Below are positions 24,480 through 37,200 of a stretch of DNA of 64,000 nucleotides, piece by piece (positions within the stretch are counted from its first letter, which is position 1; the number at the start of each line of letters is the position of its first letter). The translations under genes were made by a program, and so were the position numbers. The notes beneath the pieces were generated by a model that had not been told where the DNA came from, did no database searches, and saw nothing but the letters and a program-made list of their open reading frames with translations. Source of the DNA: Prunus persica (lineage: Eukaryota; Streptophyta; Magnoliopsida; Rosales; Rosaceae); assembly GCF_000346465.2 (NCBI RefSeq), contig NC_034014.1, positions 28,994,076 through 29,058,075 of the forward strand, in the 5' to 3' direction.

Positions 24480-27400
24480 TTATGTATTTCTTGCCAACAC
24501 ATCCCTGATCAGTTGCTTTGGTGCTGCATTGGGGAACAAGGAAGGAGAAGAAAATGATAAGATAATGGTTGAAAGTGTGGTTTAAAATAGAAAACGATTT
24601 TACAGAGAAAATTACTAGAATTGTTAAAATCTTTCGTATCGAACTTACCAGGTACACCGGAAAAACTTTCAATCTGTACAAATGCTTGATTGAGGAGCAT
24701 TTCTGTCCCAGAGACCACAGCTGCTCCAGACTCTTGTGCTTCTTGCAAGAGTCTTGTCCACTTAGGTGTATAAATGGCATCAAACACCAAAGAGTAGTGC
24801 TTCAAAGCTTTCTGTCACAAGAAAGAAGGAAAGATATACCTATTGAATTATGATATAATCCTAATCATGACAGAAGGAAATACAACACTAATTAATTGGA
24901 ATGTATGGATAAAAGTTGCAGGAAAACATAATATTTTTATCAAATTGACGACTTCACGCGTAACGGGAGGCAAACCTTGGATATGGGTGTTTGATCAGTT
25001 CTTGGTTTCATTCCAACAGATGTGGTATTTGCAAGAACCATCCCATCCTCTGGATGGAAATTTTCCAATTCAGCAAGGGTAATAGCTTCTCCTCCAACTT
25101 TATTTGCAAGTGCCTTGGCTTTGTCTAGCAGTCAGAAGAAACAATGGATTTAAATACAACGATAGTTACTCTCAATTTCATCAAACCAATAGTTACTTTC
25201 CATTTCATTAAACAGAAAGCTTTCTTTTCACATTCTTAGTTCCTTCTCATTAGTTAACCTTATAACATGTTCTAAATTTTATCATTCTTTTAAGTTATAA
25301 GAATGTGAAATGAAACATTTCCTTTCTTTTCTATTTCCCAGCATTATAAGCTTGTAATTTAATGAGGATTAAGAGCAAGAAACTTGGCTGTCAGAGTAAA
25401 AACACACGGCTAAAGATTCTCACCATATGTGCGATTGGCAACTACAACTCTTGCTCCCTTTTCTTTTCCACCATATGCAAGTGCTTTTCCAGCACCACCA
25501 GCTCCCATCACCACGAATAACTTACCGGCTAACAGGGAACCAGATGTATTACTTGAACCATTTAATGCTGCAAGAAAATTATAGTGGTTATTCAACCTAC
25601 CAAAATAGCTTGGCCCATGAATAATTTTTTTTTTTTAAAGGTTAGTCCATGAATATTGAATAACATTTAAAATGCAAAGAAACCTTGAAGTCCTTCCTCA
25701 ATTGCGGCAATTGCTCCAAGATAGTCCACATTATAGCCTATTAATTTTCCATCGGTTGGTCTCCTGATCATGCAATTAACTGCTCCTATTTCCTGCAAAA
25801 CATATTTTGATTGAAAAATTATTTTTAAAAGCTTTAACAGTTAGATGGCTCAATGATCTTCCTAGAGAAATTGATGTCAAACTATTTATAGGTGACTGGA
25901 TGGGCTGCAACCATAATATGTCAGATAAGATATGAAAGAAAGGATGTACCTTGGCCTTTGGATCGATTTCATCACAGCATTTTAATCCAGACTCCTTGTG
26001 AGGAATTGTGAAACTGTGTTTCATATAAAGAAAAAGTTATCCCCATTTTCAAAACAACACATCTTAATTCTACATCCAAAGCCGCTGAGATTAAAAAAGA
26101 AAAAACAAAGAACTCTTGAAGAGACCAAAAATTTGACAGTCCCTGTCCAGAACACAAATTTTGGCAGTAGACCTAATATATATTGAAAACTACATGTTAT
26201 GCTGAAGCTGAAGCTTCTGATATCACATTTTACCTGTATCCAACAAAATCCGGGGAGTTATAGGTGTCGATAAAGTTTGCAACGCTATCAACCAACAGAG
26301 GCAAATAAATTCCATTGAAATTAATAGATTTGAATGCTGCATTGTAAAGATGAGGGCTTTTGCTGTGACCAATAGGATTTCCTATCACACCATGTACTTT
26401 GGTATCCAGCCCTATAAGTCTGAAATTGTACAAGTCCAACAGATCTTTTACAGTAGGCTGGCCAGGAGCTGATACTACTCCAGCCTCTATTGTACCAAAT
26501 GTGAGAAATGCACCATATTTTGCACTAAGTACGCGTGAGATCAAACCCTTCTCGCCCATAACAAGCCCTATCATTGGGACCTGCAGATTCAGTTGAAATG
26601 CCATTCACACACCGTAGAAGATGACAGATTACCAGATAAAGTCAGAAGACATTTTATTTCACAATTTTGAGTTTCCTCAAAGAAAAAGTTAAAACTGCAG
26701 GTTCAGCAAATTAATTTTATTTTGTTCTCAGGTTCAGCACAGATGCAAAATATATCAATACTTTAAATGTTACATTAATAACGTGGGAAAAATTTATTCT
26801 TAAAAATGAAAGAATCCTTAATTGCAAAAACCAGAGCAATGAATTGAGTCACGTACTTGAGAATGCACTAGTACTTGAAATACACGTGCAGAGTCGGTGA
26901 TGTCTAAGGCAGTTGTTGCAATCTTCACTATGTCAGCTCCAGTAGCTTGTATCCTTGCAACAAGATCACCAATTTCCTCGGTGGATGGAGTCTTCTGATA
27001 GTTGTGTGAAGAAACAATGATTTTGACCTTTTCTGGCTTCTCCCCTTGAATGGAATTGTAGAATTCATGGGCTACCTTCAAGAGAAAACAGTTGAAAGTC
27101 TCAGTGACTAGAATAACAGTTCCCAACTTGAGTTCTGATTGACTAATTGCAAAAGAAAAAAAAAACGATCTTTTATTCTTTTATGTCTGTCTCTGCTTTA
27201 AGCTATTAAGTTTGTTGGTTATATATCACTAAAGGTTGCATATATCCATGTTGTAGACAGTACGACTGAAGAAAAAAAAGGTAAAAACTTTCAACAGTAG
27301 GTAACTAAACAACTGGGGAATTCCAAAGAGACATGATATTCCTACCTGCAGTTCAACATCAATATAATCTGCTCCCAATTCCATGGCTAGATGCAGTGCA

Positions 27401-28597
27401 TCTTGTCGCTTGTTGTCATCACCTTTATATTGACCACCTTCCCATGCTGGCCTATAAGGTAAATGATGCATAAGAAATATTGATGGACTGCACTTAATAG
27501 AGACATTTCAATGCAAAAAATAGGAAAAACATCAACAAGTCCAATACATGATGTTTGCATGCTTTGAAGGAGATAAATGGAAATCTAAGTGGGAGTAGCA
27601 ATTGAAGATCTGGACAGCCGAAACAACATAAACAAACCAATCAAACTACTCGTATCGCTTAATCTAGTGCGATTTCTCAGCAACTAGAAGAGCACAACTT
27701 GAGACTCAGCAGACATTATTCGATCCCCAAGTCATAAAACGCATGCATTTGTAGTCAAATTCTTATACTCTGGAATTTTGACTAGCTTTATATCTTGTGA
27801 AAAGATTTCATTAACTAAAGTGATAAAACAATGGGTTCAACAATTACCTGTAAGTGAAAAGAGTTGGCAAAGGAGAATGTTTAATCAATATTTCAAGATC
27901 TTGTCTTGGACTGAAGTTCTTCAAGAAGTCCAACCGAATTTCAACGAGGTCAGCACCAACTTCCCTTGCCTTCCCCATTTGGACCAGCATCTGATCAACT
28001 GATTCCGCCATTACTGGCGCACAGATGAGTGTTGAATTTCTTCGAGTTCCATTCGTAGTATGAAGATCCGAAACAGCCAACTAAAAGTTCACCCAATGAA
28101 ATAAAGAAATATGAGCATACAGTTTACAGCAGGAAGCTATTCAACTAAGTTTGAACAACTATTGAGTAAGAAAAAAAAACAGAGAACTTATCACTCTGAT
28201 TTTGTAAATCATGCAAAGGAAAATAGAATGAAGCTCAAACACCTAACATATTCTATTTCTTCCCCTGAGATTCCTTAGAAAACTAGAAACAAAATACGTC
28301 AAGCTTTGAAAAAATACGAGGCAAAAATAAAATCTTTCTGGTTCAAAGGGAAAGCAAAGAAAACAATGAAAAAACAGAGAAGCTTATTTCTTTCTTTCCC
28401 ACCATTTTCTTAGTAGCCAAACAAAAGGGTCAGTTTCTTTACCATTTTAGGTCAGAAAAAACTAAGATTGCTATAACAATTCTCACTGCCCTCAAACCCC
28501 AGATTCTCAGAAACTGAAACGAAAACAGAGTAAACGGAGAAAACAGAAAACTTGAATGCAGAAAATGAAGCTTTACCGGTCCGCTAAGGAGAGTCAT
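24480..28597 (-). CDS. Bifunctional 3-dehydroquinate dehydratase / shikimate dehydrogenase
   Basis: Catalyses steps 3 and 4 of the shikimate pathway. Eleven exons join in frame to 532 residues: 28577-28597, 27848-28080, 27346-27451, 26857-27075, 26234-26580, 25950-26013, 25684-25792, 25424-25567, 24976-25124, 24649-24811, 24480-24523. The type I dehydratase (about 20-240) shows LVEIRLDF, FTYRPAWEGG, SSHNY (catalytic His), VKIATTA (Schiff-base Lys) and FGTIEAGVVSAPGQ. The dehydrogenase (about 250-525) shows GNPIGHSKSP (266-269), TIPHKE with catalytic Lys315, NADP loop GAGGAG (388-393), NRT (411-413) and TTSVGM. Asp353 is kept, but the usual NTD reads NVD (Val352) and the earlier NT pair reads NC. 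The start MTLLSGPLAVSDL leaves no room for a chloroplast transit peptide, so a cytosolic isoform is likely. It could act on quinate or make gallate. Confidence 0.95.
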
Positions 28598-28769
28598 TGT
28601 GCGTCAATTGCTTGAGGTTTGAGCTTCAAAGATGGCGATTAATGTCAGCAAAGTCAAGTGATTTTGATGCGTGCGAACGAGAGAGAGCGAGAGACTGCGG
28701 TTGGGGTTGGTGGGTGGAGGTTAGGTGCGCGGATATATGTAGGACAGGAGAAGCTGTAATTTTCTTATA

Positions 28770-29878
28770 GGTTAATTATAGTTTAGTAGCATGAGTTACA
28801 CTTTAAGATATATGTTAGTCTCAATTTTCATTATCACATATATTTGTTTTTTTTAATTTTTGACAACGTGGTTCTGCATTAATTTGTGACAATGTAATTT
28901 TCTTATGGGAATAAAATATTTATAAAAAAAACAATTTTAAAATTTTTAAAAAATAAGACACACTCTCTCTCTCTCCCCCCTCTGCACTCTCCCTCTTCCC
29001 CACCGATTTCTTCTTCCCCCATTCCCATGCCCACCACCCGCAAGCTATAACCCCCAAATCCATCCCACAGCCACACTCCACCCCAGCCCCCACGAACCCA
29101 GCACCCCCCACCCTCCACCCCAGCCTACAATTACAGAAAAAGAGAAGAAAAAAAAAAAAATCATCCCATCTCTGTCTCTGTCTGTCTCTCTCAATTCTCT
29201 TGAAAGTTCATTAGTGAGAAGTTACAAACGGAGTTTCAATCGGTTCGCTGCCAAGCTCACTGACCAGGAAAGAGAAAAACTTGCAAGTAATGCCTCCATG
29301 ATACTCTTTCTTTCTTTCATTAAAAAGGTTAAAAATATATCATGTATGTAGATTGTGCATTGCAGACATGAAGGAAGTGGTCTCTGTCTTTCCAAGCAGA
29401 ACATATCAACTCCAGACAACAAGATCTTGGGACTTTATGTGTTCCATGAGAAAAGCAATCAAACTGCCACTGTTGGGATGATTTCTTTTCTTTTCTTTTT
29501 CTGTAATTGCAGGTTGGGGTGGAGGGTGGCTGTGGGATGGGTTTGGGGTTGTAGCTTGCGGGTGGTGGGCATGGGGAATTGGGGAAGAAAAAATCGGTGG
29601 GGAAGAGGGAGAGCGCAGAGCGCAGAGGGGAAAGAGAGAGTTTCATTCATAAAAATTTTAAAAATTGTTTTCTTATTTTTTTACAAATAATTTATTCATA
29701 TAATGTTGGACCCGTAGTATCAAGTAGACAATTAATGTAGAGATATGACAAAACCCTAATAACGGCATTACATTGTCATAAATTTAAAAGATTGGAGTAT
29801 GTGATTATAAAAATTAAGAAAATAGAAACTAATATGTCTGAATTGTGTAACCACAAAGTACTAAATTATAATTAACCC
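28770..29878. mobile_element. Pack-MULE (Mutator-like) with ~400-bp terminal inverted repeats
   Basis: Inverted arms 28770-29169 and 29475-29878 share outer ends GGTTAATTATAGTTTAGTA / GGGTTAATTATAATTTAGTA and a central block of C-rich/G-rich sequence. Flanks TTTCTTATA (28761-28769) and TTCCTTATA (29879-29887) form a 9-bp target duplication with one mismatch, the Mutator length. There is no transposase. The middle (29170-29474) carries a host gene fragment. Arms are diverged with indels, so it is not recent. Confidence 0.85.
29217..29474 (+). pseudogene. Captured fragment of a cucumisin-like subtilase inside the Pack-MULE
   Basis: Two exon pieces with a 79-bp intron (29287-29365, GTAATG...TTGCAG). 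The first reads SYKRSFNRFAAKLTDQE, the second MKEVVSVFPSRTYQLQTTRS then WDFM. This is the end of the inhibitor I9 prodomain and the junction to the peptidase S8 domain of plant subtilisin-like proteases. A one-base shift follows WDFM, after which FHEKSNQTATV resumes in another frame. No catalytic residue (Asp, His, Ser) is included, so no protease is made. Confidence 0.87.
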
Positions 29879-30810
29879 TTCCTTATATTGTTTCAAACCT
29901 TTCATCTCTATTTTTTTTGTCTCTGGATGGTAAAAAAGAAAGGGTCTTTGGATATCAGAAAGGAGGAGGAGCTCATAAGCTTCAAAACCCACGAAGTTTA
30001 CCACTTTGCAATTTGAATGCACCAACTTTTTACTTAAACCAACTAACTTTTGAACTTTGCTCTTCGGCAAAGACAAAGCAGCCGCAGAGGAAGGTGGGTG
30101 AAGCAAAAGAGCCGTCACATGAGCAACGGCGTCTCTTTCTGTTTCTGTAGGTGACATTTGGAGTAGGTTTCACCAAATTGCCTTTTCTTTGGCCCCATAT
30201 TAGTAGCACCAATGTTTTGTCCTTTCCCAAGTGCAAGTAATATAAGATTTGGTGTGACTGCTCAATTATATTTTCCAATTTTTTATTGTCGTTATCTATA
30301 TATACTACGAATCTGATAATGTTTCATGCATATGTTTATTTGCGGTCCCCAATCTTACATGTATTTGATGAGAGTCCATAGTTTTTTAGTTGGACCACGT
30401 GGGATTATCGATCTTTTGGATGGCAAGTAAATACACGTCTCTCTTCTGAAAAGACAAAGTTAGGTTTGGATGGTGTTGATTTGAAACCTAAGTACAACTT
30501 TTTGCTTTGCTTTGATACGAGATTGTTGGTAGGGTCAGCTCAATTCGTGTAGCGTTAAACAAAAGGTTGTATATAGAGGGTTGATTCTTCACATCACACT
30601 ATTATTACTTGTGTACATTATTAGAATAAATTCTTCGGTTTTGTTGAATTAAATTACGTCACTCATGACTCCATAATAGGATCTCATGAATTTTAGTTCA
30701 ATCCGGCTCCAACGCTAGTCCCCTTTCAATCCCTTCAAAGTGTTGTCGACACAAGGACTTCTCGACACCAAAATTGCTTGGTCTGTCCATTTTGTTGGTC
30801 CCTCTCCTAA
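29879..30810. other. Intergenic region between transposons
   Basis: A minus-strand open frame at 29861-30157 (98 codons, starting MSPTETERDAV) has fairly coding-like composition in its first 35 codons but no family I recognise; it could be a relic exon. No other supported feature. Confidence 0.4.
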
Positions 30811-32308
30811 GGGTATTTCCAGCGATGAGGGTTGGTCCGGGCAGGAGGGGGCTTGAGGCCCCAAGCATAGTTCCAGAGGGCTTATACAATCCGAGCAAGT
30901 CCAAAGGCAAAACGAGTCCGAGCTTGTGCCCGATGGGTGATGACGTCAGCGCTAAAGCCAGCCTGGCGTTAGCCCTACTTTCGGCCAACGGCTACAACCA
31001 CGTGTAGCGTCCTAATGTCTCCGATCATAATTTTTCTTCCAATTCAACGGCTGTCAATTTTTGTGTAAAAAAAATCAAAATTTATTTTAACAAATACCAA
31101 AAAATTCTGAATTTTTTTTCTATGAATACCTACAAATATTCTTCACTTTCCAAACAAAATCTTCATACATTTTCTTCTCCTTCCATATTATTCACTTTTC
31201 ACACAAAAATTTCTTCACTTTCCAAATTTCATTTGTGTAAAAATACAAATGGCATCTTCCATCAAAACCAGAGGGTCGTGGACAACCATGGAAGATGTTT
31301 TATTGTGTACATGTTGGGTCCAAGTTGGTCATTGCCCGATCACAGGCAATGAGATGAAGTTCTCTTATATGTGGAGAAAAATTCATGCCGAATTTTGTAG
31401 AAGATCGGGTTCGGCTAATACTGAAATGGCCTTGGCTAGTAGGTGTAAACTTTTGAATAAGGAGTTAGGAAAATGGAGAGATGCATCAGCAAAAGCGAGG
31501 GACAACGTTCGAAGTGGTGAAAATCTTGGCAACGAGGTAAATTATTTGTAATTGCCATTTTATTAAATTTAACGTCCTATTTTTTTAAAAAAATTCTTGC
31601 ATTTCCAATTTTTATTTATTTATTATAGATTATGCAAGTACAAAAGTGGTTTGGTGCCATTGGCGGCCAAGGCAAAAAATCTTTTAACAATCACGAATGT
31701 TGGAAGGTGGTGAAAAATTATTCCCACGGATCCGACTATTGTGTTGAATGAGACGCCGCTCCACTATTCAACGACATCAGATTCGCCGTTGGATTCCTCT
31801 ATGAATCAAGACTCACCAATCCAAAGGGATTCGAGGCCTATTGGGAGAAAGGCGACAAAGACCAAGAGAGGGAGTAATTCCACTAATGAAATTGCAAAAT
31901 TTTTGGATCAAATTGCTCTGAACTGCACAATGAGAATTGAAAGAGACATGAAAAGATATGTGGATGAGAAGGCAAGAGAAAGGGAGTGTGTGGATGAAAA
32001 TCTTTTCTAAAATATGATATTTATATTTTATAATAAATATCAACACGTGGCAACCAAGAATTTGATCCGAAATTTGAAATGTGAATTTTATAATAAATAT
32101 TGACATGTGGCAACCAAAAATCTTATCCAAATTGATCGTTTAAGTAAAAATTAAAATTTTAAAAAAAAGAAAAAAAATTGAACAATATTTGCCATGACAA
32201 TAAGTGGAAACACAACAAGCTTTTTGCTAGAGCTGTCATTATTCATGTGAATAGTAATAACTCTTTCCTCCCCTTGTCCTTTGCCATGGTAAATGGGTGG
32301 AAGTGCTT
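30811..32308 (+). mobile_element. PIF/Harbinger-like element carrying only ORF1
   Basis: Bounded by TAA target duplications (30808-30810 and 32309-32311), the usual 3-bp site of this superfamily. Imperfect ends: GGGTATTTCCAGCGATG against AAGCACTTCCACCCATT (11 of 17 match). The interior holds a Myb/trihelix-like ORF1 but no DDE transposase, so it is non-autonomous. Boundaries are less certain than the ORF. Confidence 0.65.
31249..32010 (+). pseudogene. PIF/Harbinger ORF1 (Myb-like, NAM-associated C-terminal), frameshifted
   Basis: Exon 1 (31249-31536) starts MASSIKTRGSWTTMEDVLLC, a Myb/SANT-like head, with TGNEMKFSYMWRKIHAEFC and ALASRCKLLNKELGKW. A donor GTAAAT and an acceptor TTATTATAG at 31628 give exon 2, IMQVQKWFGAIGGQGKKSF then HECWKVVKN. 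The frame then breaks near 31715; the expected continuation, IPTDPTIVLNETPLHYS ... STNEIAKFLDQIA, runs in another frame to a stop at 32010. In active elements ORF1 binds DNA and helps the transposase; genome annotators often name such proteins glutathione S-transferase T3-like. The break makes this copy unlikely to work. Confidence 0.75.
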
Positions 32309-32402
32309 TAAAAGCTTTCTTAAGAGCTTCAAATGTTGATTTGATGATTTGGAAGGCAACAACTGGGTGTCTCTTAAGTTTGATAGTCAGCTTTATTATC
32401 TA

Positions 32403-32718
32403 GGGTTTTTATCACAAATGGTCTCGAAGTTGGCGAAATTATCACCTTTGGTTTTTCTTTTTTAAAAGGATTTTAAGTTTTAAAATATTTAAAATATATC
32501 ATATATGTTATTTATAGCTACGTGGCATTATCTCATTAGATATGTAAACTACATACGTGCCACGTTAGCAATTTAACAGAAATTTTGACGGAACCTAATA
32601 TTATGACCAAATTGATGTGTGAAGTGTAACATAAATGACCAATAATGTCAGAAAAAAAATATAAAGGACCAAAGATGATAATTTCGCAAACCTCAAATAC
32701 CATTTGTAATAAAAACCT
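32403..32718. mobile_element. MITE of about 316 bp, Mutator-like target duplication
   Basis: Terminal inverted repeats of about 60 bp: GGGTTTTTATCACAAATGG at the left and its counterpart AGGTTTTTATTACAAATGG at the right, continuing through GCGAAATTATCA(C/T)CTTTGGT. Flanks TATTATCTA and TGTTATCTA (9 bp, one mismatch) suggest a Mutator-type insertion. Non-coding. Confidence 0.85.
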
Positions 32719-34266
32719 TGTTATCTATTTTTACAGGAACATGATGCAATAAATTTTTTTTTTTGGGGAGAAACAAATAGATCCATTCATAATATAGACA
32801 ATTACAAGATATACATGAAGAACACTGCCCCAGAGGAGGGTTCTGGCAAACAATAAACCAAAAAATTAAACAAGACAGTACATTTAAAGCAAGTGAGCAA
32901 AACTCCACTCACAATTTAATCCAAGCTCACTTAGAGTGGAAGATGATAGGATCAATAGGAACTCTATAACCAGTGCTGAGAGATCATGTCAGAGAACCAA
33001 CTCTCATCCATTTTTGGAACTGGAAACACCAAAAAATATAAAAATTCAGTGTATATAGTACTATCATCATCCCATCGTCCTTCACGAAAAAACTGGTGTC
33101 ACCCTCGTTGATCGATTTCTCACCACAACCCAGATGCCGACACAAACCCGAACTCAACCCCCCACAACGTCATCTGGCACCGTCGTGAACCTTTGATCTA
33201 CAAAACCCAGGTGGTTGGGCCGTTGCTGACCTCGAAAACTGAGCGACGTCTTCAAGAATCCATATGCCGAATCTGCCATTACGTCTCCGACGACGCGCAT
33301 ATCTCCTCCTCGAATTGTCAACCTCGCTATCGGAACGAGGGGGTCCAGATCTATTGGCTCCATGTTGTGTCTCCGACTCCACGTAGAGACGGAGACAGAG
33401 AGAGGGGGGAGGTGGCTACGGCTCTGGTATTGGCTGGGGCTAGGAGGAGAGGACTGAGGGAGAAGGAGGTGGTTGGGTGGTTTTTTGGGCGGCAGCATAT
33501 TGTTTTTATTAAATTTTTTAAAAAATATCATTGTTTTTTTAAACTATTTTTAAATATAAGGAATTGTTTATTATTGTTTTGCCTATATAAAGTCCATGTA
33601 ATTAAAAAAGAGGTTTTATGTTTAACACATCAGCATTTAACAAACTTATTAATAATTTATGCAACGAAATGAAAAAACTGAAAGTTTTTCAGGAATTTGA
33701 GTATGTACTTGTAAATGTCACTAAAAATCGATATGAACTTAAAAATGACCCTGTAATTTGGAGGGTGTTTTGTAGTGTGAAATCCACTGAGCTGCTGCAT
33801 GTGCGCGGAAATCTGCTGGGCTACATACATGATACCTTACATGCCATCATCTTATCTTCACTACGAGGTGAGGTCAAAATAATGCTAAAGTCTGATCCAC
33901 TATAAATATTATATTATAATTTATAGTGAAGATTGGAAAGCCAGACCAGGCTTTTGATATATGTTTCGAAGAAGACAAATTAAGAAAGGAACAGCAAATT
34001 ATGGAAAAACCATTGTCTTCTTCGAACAAGAAAATTTCGAATTGAATTAATCCACTGGCATTGCAAAGATGAGAATCTAAATGAACAAAGAAAGATTTTA
34101 CTGGAGGGCTAACACAGTATAGGCTTGTTGCCAAATTAGGTACATACATACATACCACACAACCTAACAGCATTTTGGCATCAGTAGAATTAGTGGTGAT
34201 TCAAGGTTAATAACTTAATACTACAGGGATGGTTTTCAGCATAACAAAAATATATACACTTGTCCA
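32719..34266. other. Transposon-like debris upstream of the FRIGIDA-like cluster
   Basis: A T-run at 32754-32764 followed by non-coding sequence resembles the reversed tail of a retroposon. 33050-33540 is a GC-richer island of unknown origin with overlapping open frames on both strands and no family match. 33500-33900 is AT-rich. I cannot delimit elements here. Confidence 0.35.
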
Positions 34267-37200
34267 TCATAGTCGCTCATTCAGCTCTCTGAGACGCTTA
34301 CTTTGACGCAGTTGAAGTGGTTGAGTCTCGTTACTATGTTTCACCGAACTTCTCATACTCTTCTTCAGTGTTTCCAGCACAGCTATCTCCGTTTCCACGT
34401 CCTTGGCTAAGAAATCAGACTCGAGGTTGTTATCTTTGAGGCATTGAACCACAGCTCTAAAATCAGCAATATGCTTGTGTACAAGCACACCCTGTGAGCA
34501 AACATAAGCCTTCAATTATATACATTTACATTGAGGATAGTCCTGGATTTAACTATTTAAGAAGCATCTATTGGATGTCCAAAGAAGAGTGAGGATTCAG
34601 ACCAAAAATAAAGAAAAAGGTCCTTCCAGCAATGCTGTCCTGTAAGACCTTTTTGCATCCTCCACATATTTTTTTAAGAGTAATACTGGCTGGAACGTGT
34701 CAATTAACTTGAAGGTGCAGATAAGTCTTAACTGCCTCAAAGAGTTGCTTCCTTTCAATAAGATCCTGAACAAAATCTGTTAGGTTCAAAACAATGTTGT
34801 AGGACTCATCAAACTGCTCCAGAGAAGTTCCAATACGAGAATGGCATTAGCATAACAACCACCCAAACTTACAGAAGTTACTATTAGAAAATGCACTAAC
34901 AGAAGTAAACATATTAAGGATGGGAAATAAGAAATTGGAATGCAAGCAAAATACAGAATGCCAGTGATGCAAGAACACGATCCATGAAACTCTCATCCAA
35001 GGAGAGGACAACTGTTCCCGACAAACAAAATACCAAACCAATCAAAAGATACAGTTGTGTGGAAATTTACTGAGACTTTTGCTTACAATATGTAAAAGAT
35101 CCCAGCAAAATCAGTCTAGCCTGTAAACAATCTCTTAACTTCATGTACATTTTCATAATATTATAGCCTATAGGCTTATCAATCATCTTCAAGCCATTTG
35201 CGAATACTCGACCAATTAACTCTGGAAGGCAGTACAAAACCAACAGAAATATATCACCCTAGCACAATAGACACAAGAAAAGCATCTAGGACACTCATAG
35301 TTACAAACCCTATAGCCAAAATTTGGTAAGTTGCAGAAAGAAATTAATAAAAATACAAGGAAAATAAGAGCAATGGTAGTGGAACACAAACATCACATTA
35401 TGAAAGTCCATTTTTAAGAAACTTACCAGGGATCTTATCTGCAAAACCAAGTTCCTCGCATAATTCAAGAGCCTGTGCATGCTGACAAATCATCCCAAGA
35501 AGTTTTACAATCTCATCTCCGTTTAAGGTTGAGAGCAATCCATATGCAGCTACAAACTGCAAAAAACCCAAAATCTCCAACGAATTTTCGGTATCTGCTC
35601 TCATTTTTTCTTGCCACTGGACTGCTAGGCTTATTGCATCTTTTTTCACATCAAGTCCAACATGCGGTTGACTCTAGTTAGATCATTCAAAATGGAAATG
35701 TTCTTCTTCATGACAACTTCTTTGGAACCAACATGCCCAATTTGCCAGTGCTCAGTTAAAGATGCTTGCACCAGCTTCAAAACGAGTTTTCTGGGTTTAA
35801 TGACATTTGCAGAGCATCAAACATTTCGATATGCCCCGACTGTTTTCCACTTAAATGCTCATTTGGAGAGCCCTGCAAATTCCTTGCATCTGTGGTGGCA
35901 CTTAGTTGAAGATTTGGAGAAGGTGAAGTTGATGCGCTTCTGACCGGTAAACATTCTGGTTCATCAATTTTGACAGGTAAAGAAACGATGTTGCCAACTA
36001 TGCAATTGCAAAAAGAAACAAAGAAAAGGCAGTATAGTGAGTGAAAAGTTTTGAATTTAACATATCAAAATATATTTACAGCATTATGTGCTACTTGTGC
36101 TGTGACTCAAGTGGTAAGCAGTGTCGTGTGTGGGTAGGCATAGCCATTAGGTTCAAAACTTACCAAGCGAAACCAAAGGTAAATAACAAAATGTTTACTT
36201 TGCATGTGTCAGAAATCCGATGGCATTATGTGCAATTGGAGATAGAGACTGCCTAAAAGATCAATTTAGAAGTTTATGCAAACCTTGCAATATCAAGATC
36301 AAGGATGAAATAATCAAAAGAGTATATGCGGCACCACATATGTCTACTAAAGAGAAGAAAACATGCAACAGATGCTAAAAGCCTTGAACAACACAGTTAT
36401 GAAATAGGGACAAATAAATTGTTCAAGTTTTTCAGGACAGAAAAAAATAGAGTATTTACTTACTAGAATATACAGCCCAAAAATCGTTTGCAATATAAAA
36501 TATCATCGTGGCAGAATATAACAAGAAGGTCCACAAGGTAACAATTGCTTTGAAATATGTTTAAAAATCATTGCTTGCAACAACTTCATAAAGTAAATGT
36601 CCGCTCTGCAACTCTAAAATGAAAAATATAAATAACATTATAAAAAAAAGACCTTACCAGGTGCCTTGTTTGTGATACCAAAGGCCTGGCAAAATTCAGT
36701 AGCCTGATCTTGCTTAACAACTATAGCAAGTAGAGTTTGAAGCTCTTTCGCATCATAAGCAGTGGTGAATTCATATGTAGAAACAAGCCGCAAAAAGCCC
36801 AAAATCTCCAACCAATTTTCAGTTGCCACCTTTATCTTAGCCTTCCAATCAGCTGCCAACTCCATTGCTTTGTCTCTCACATGAGGATTAATTTGTGGTG
36901 AGAATCTCTTCAACTCCTGTAGCAAAAGAAGACAACTCCTCCTAATAACTCTCAAATCATAATCAAACTCCTGGTTGTCCACATTCAAATTTGAAGGGTA
37001 AAACCCTTGCATTGCATCCAAAACCAATTTCGCTGGGTCAGATGACGCCTGAAGAACACCTGAGATTTCTCTACCCACTAAGTCAATTCTCTTCAAATTC
37101 TCATTCATGAGCAATTGCAAGCCTCTACCATTCCTGTTGGCGCTTGACTGAATACTGGAGGAAGAAGGAACATTGGTCTCCATGGATTTTTGAGTTGAAT

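Noticed and set aside
33193..33672. 159-codon plus frame at the GC-rich island
   Set aside because: Competing long frame on the other strand, no motif; probably transposon-derived.
36095..36185. Possible second SINE (GTGACTCAAGTGGTAAGCAG, GGTTCAAAACT)
   Set aside because: Boxes too degenerate and no tail or target duplication.
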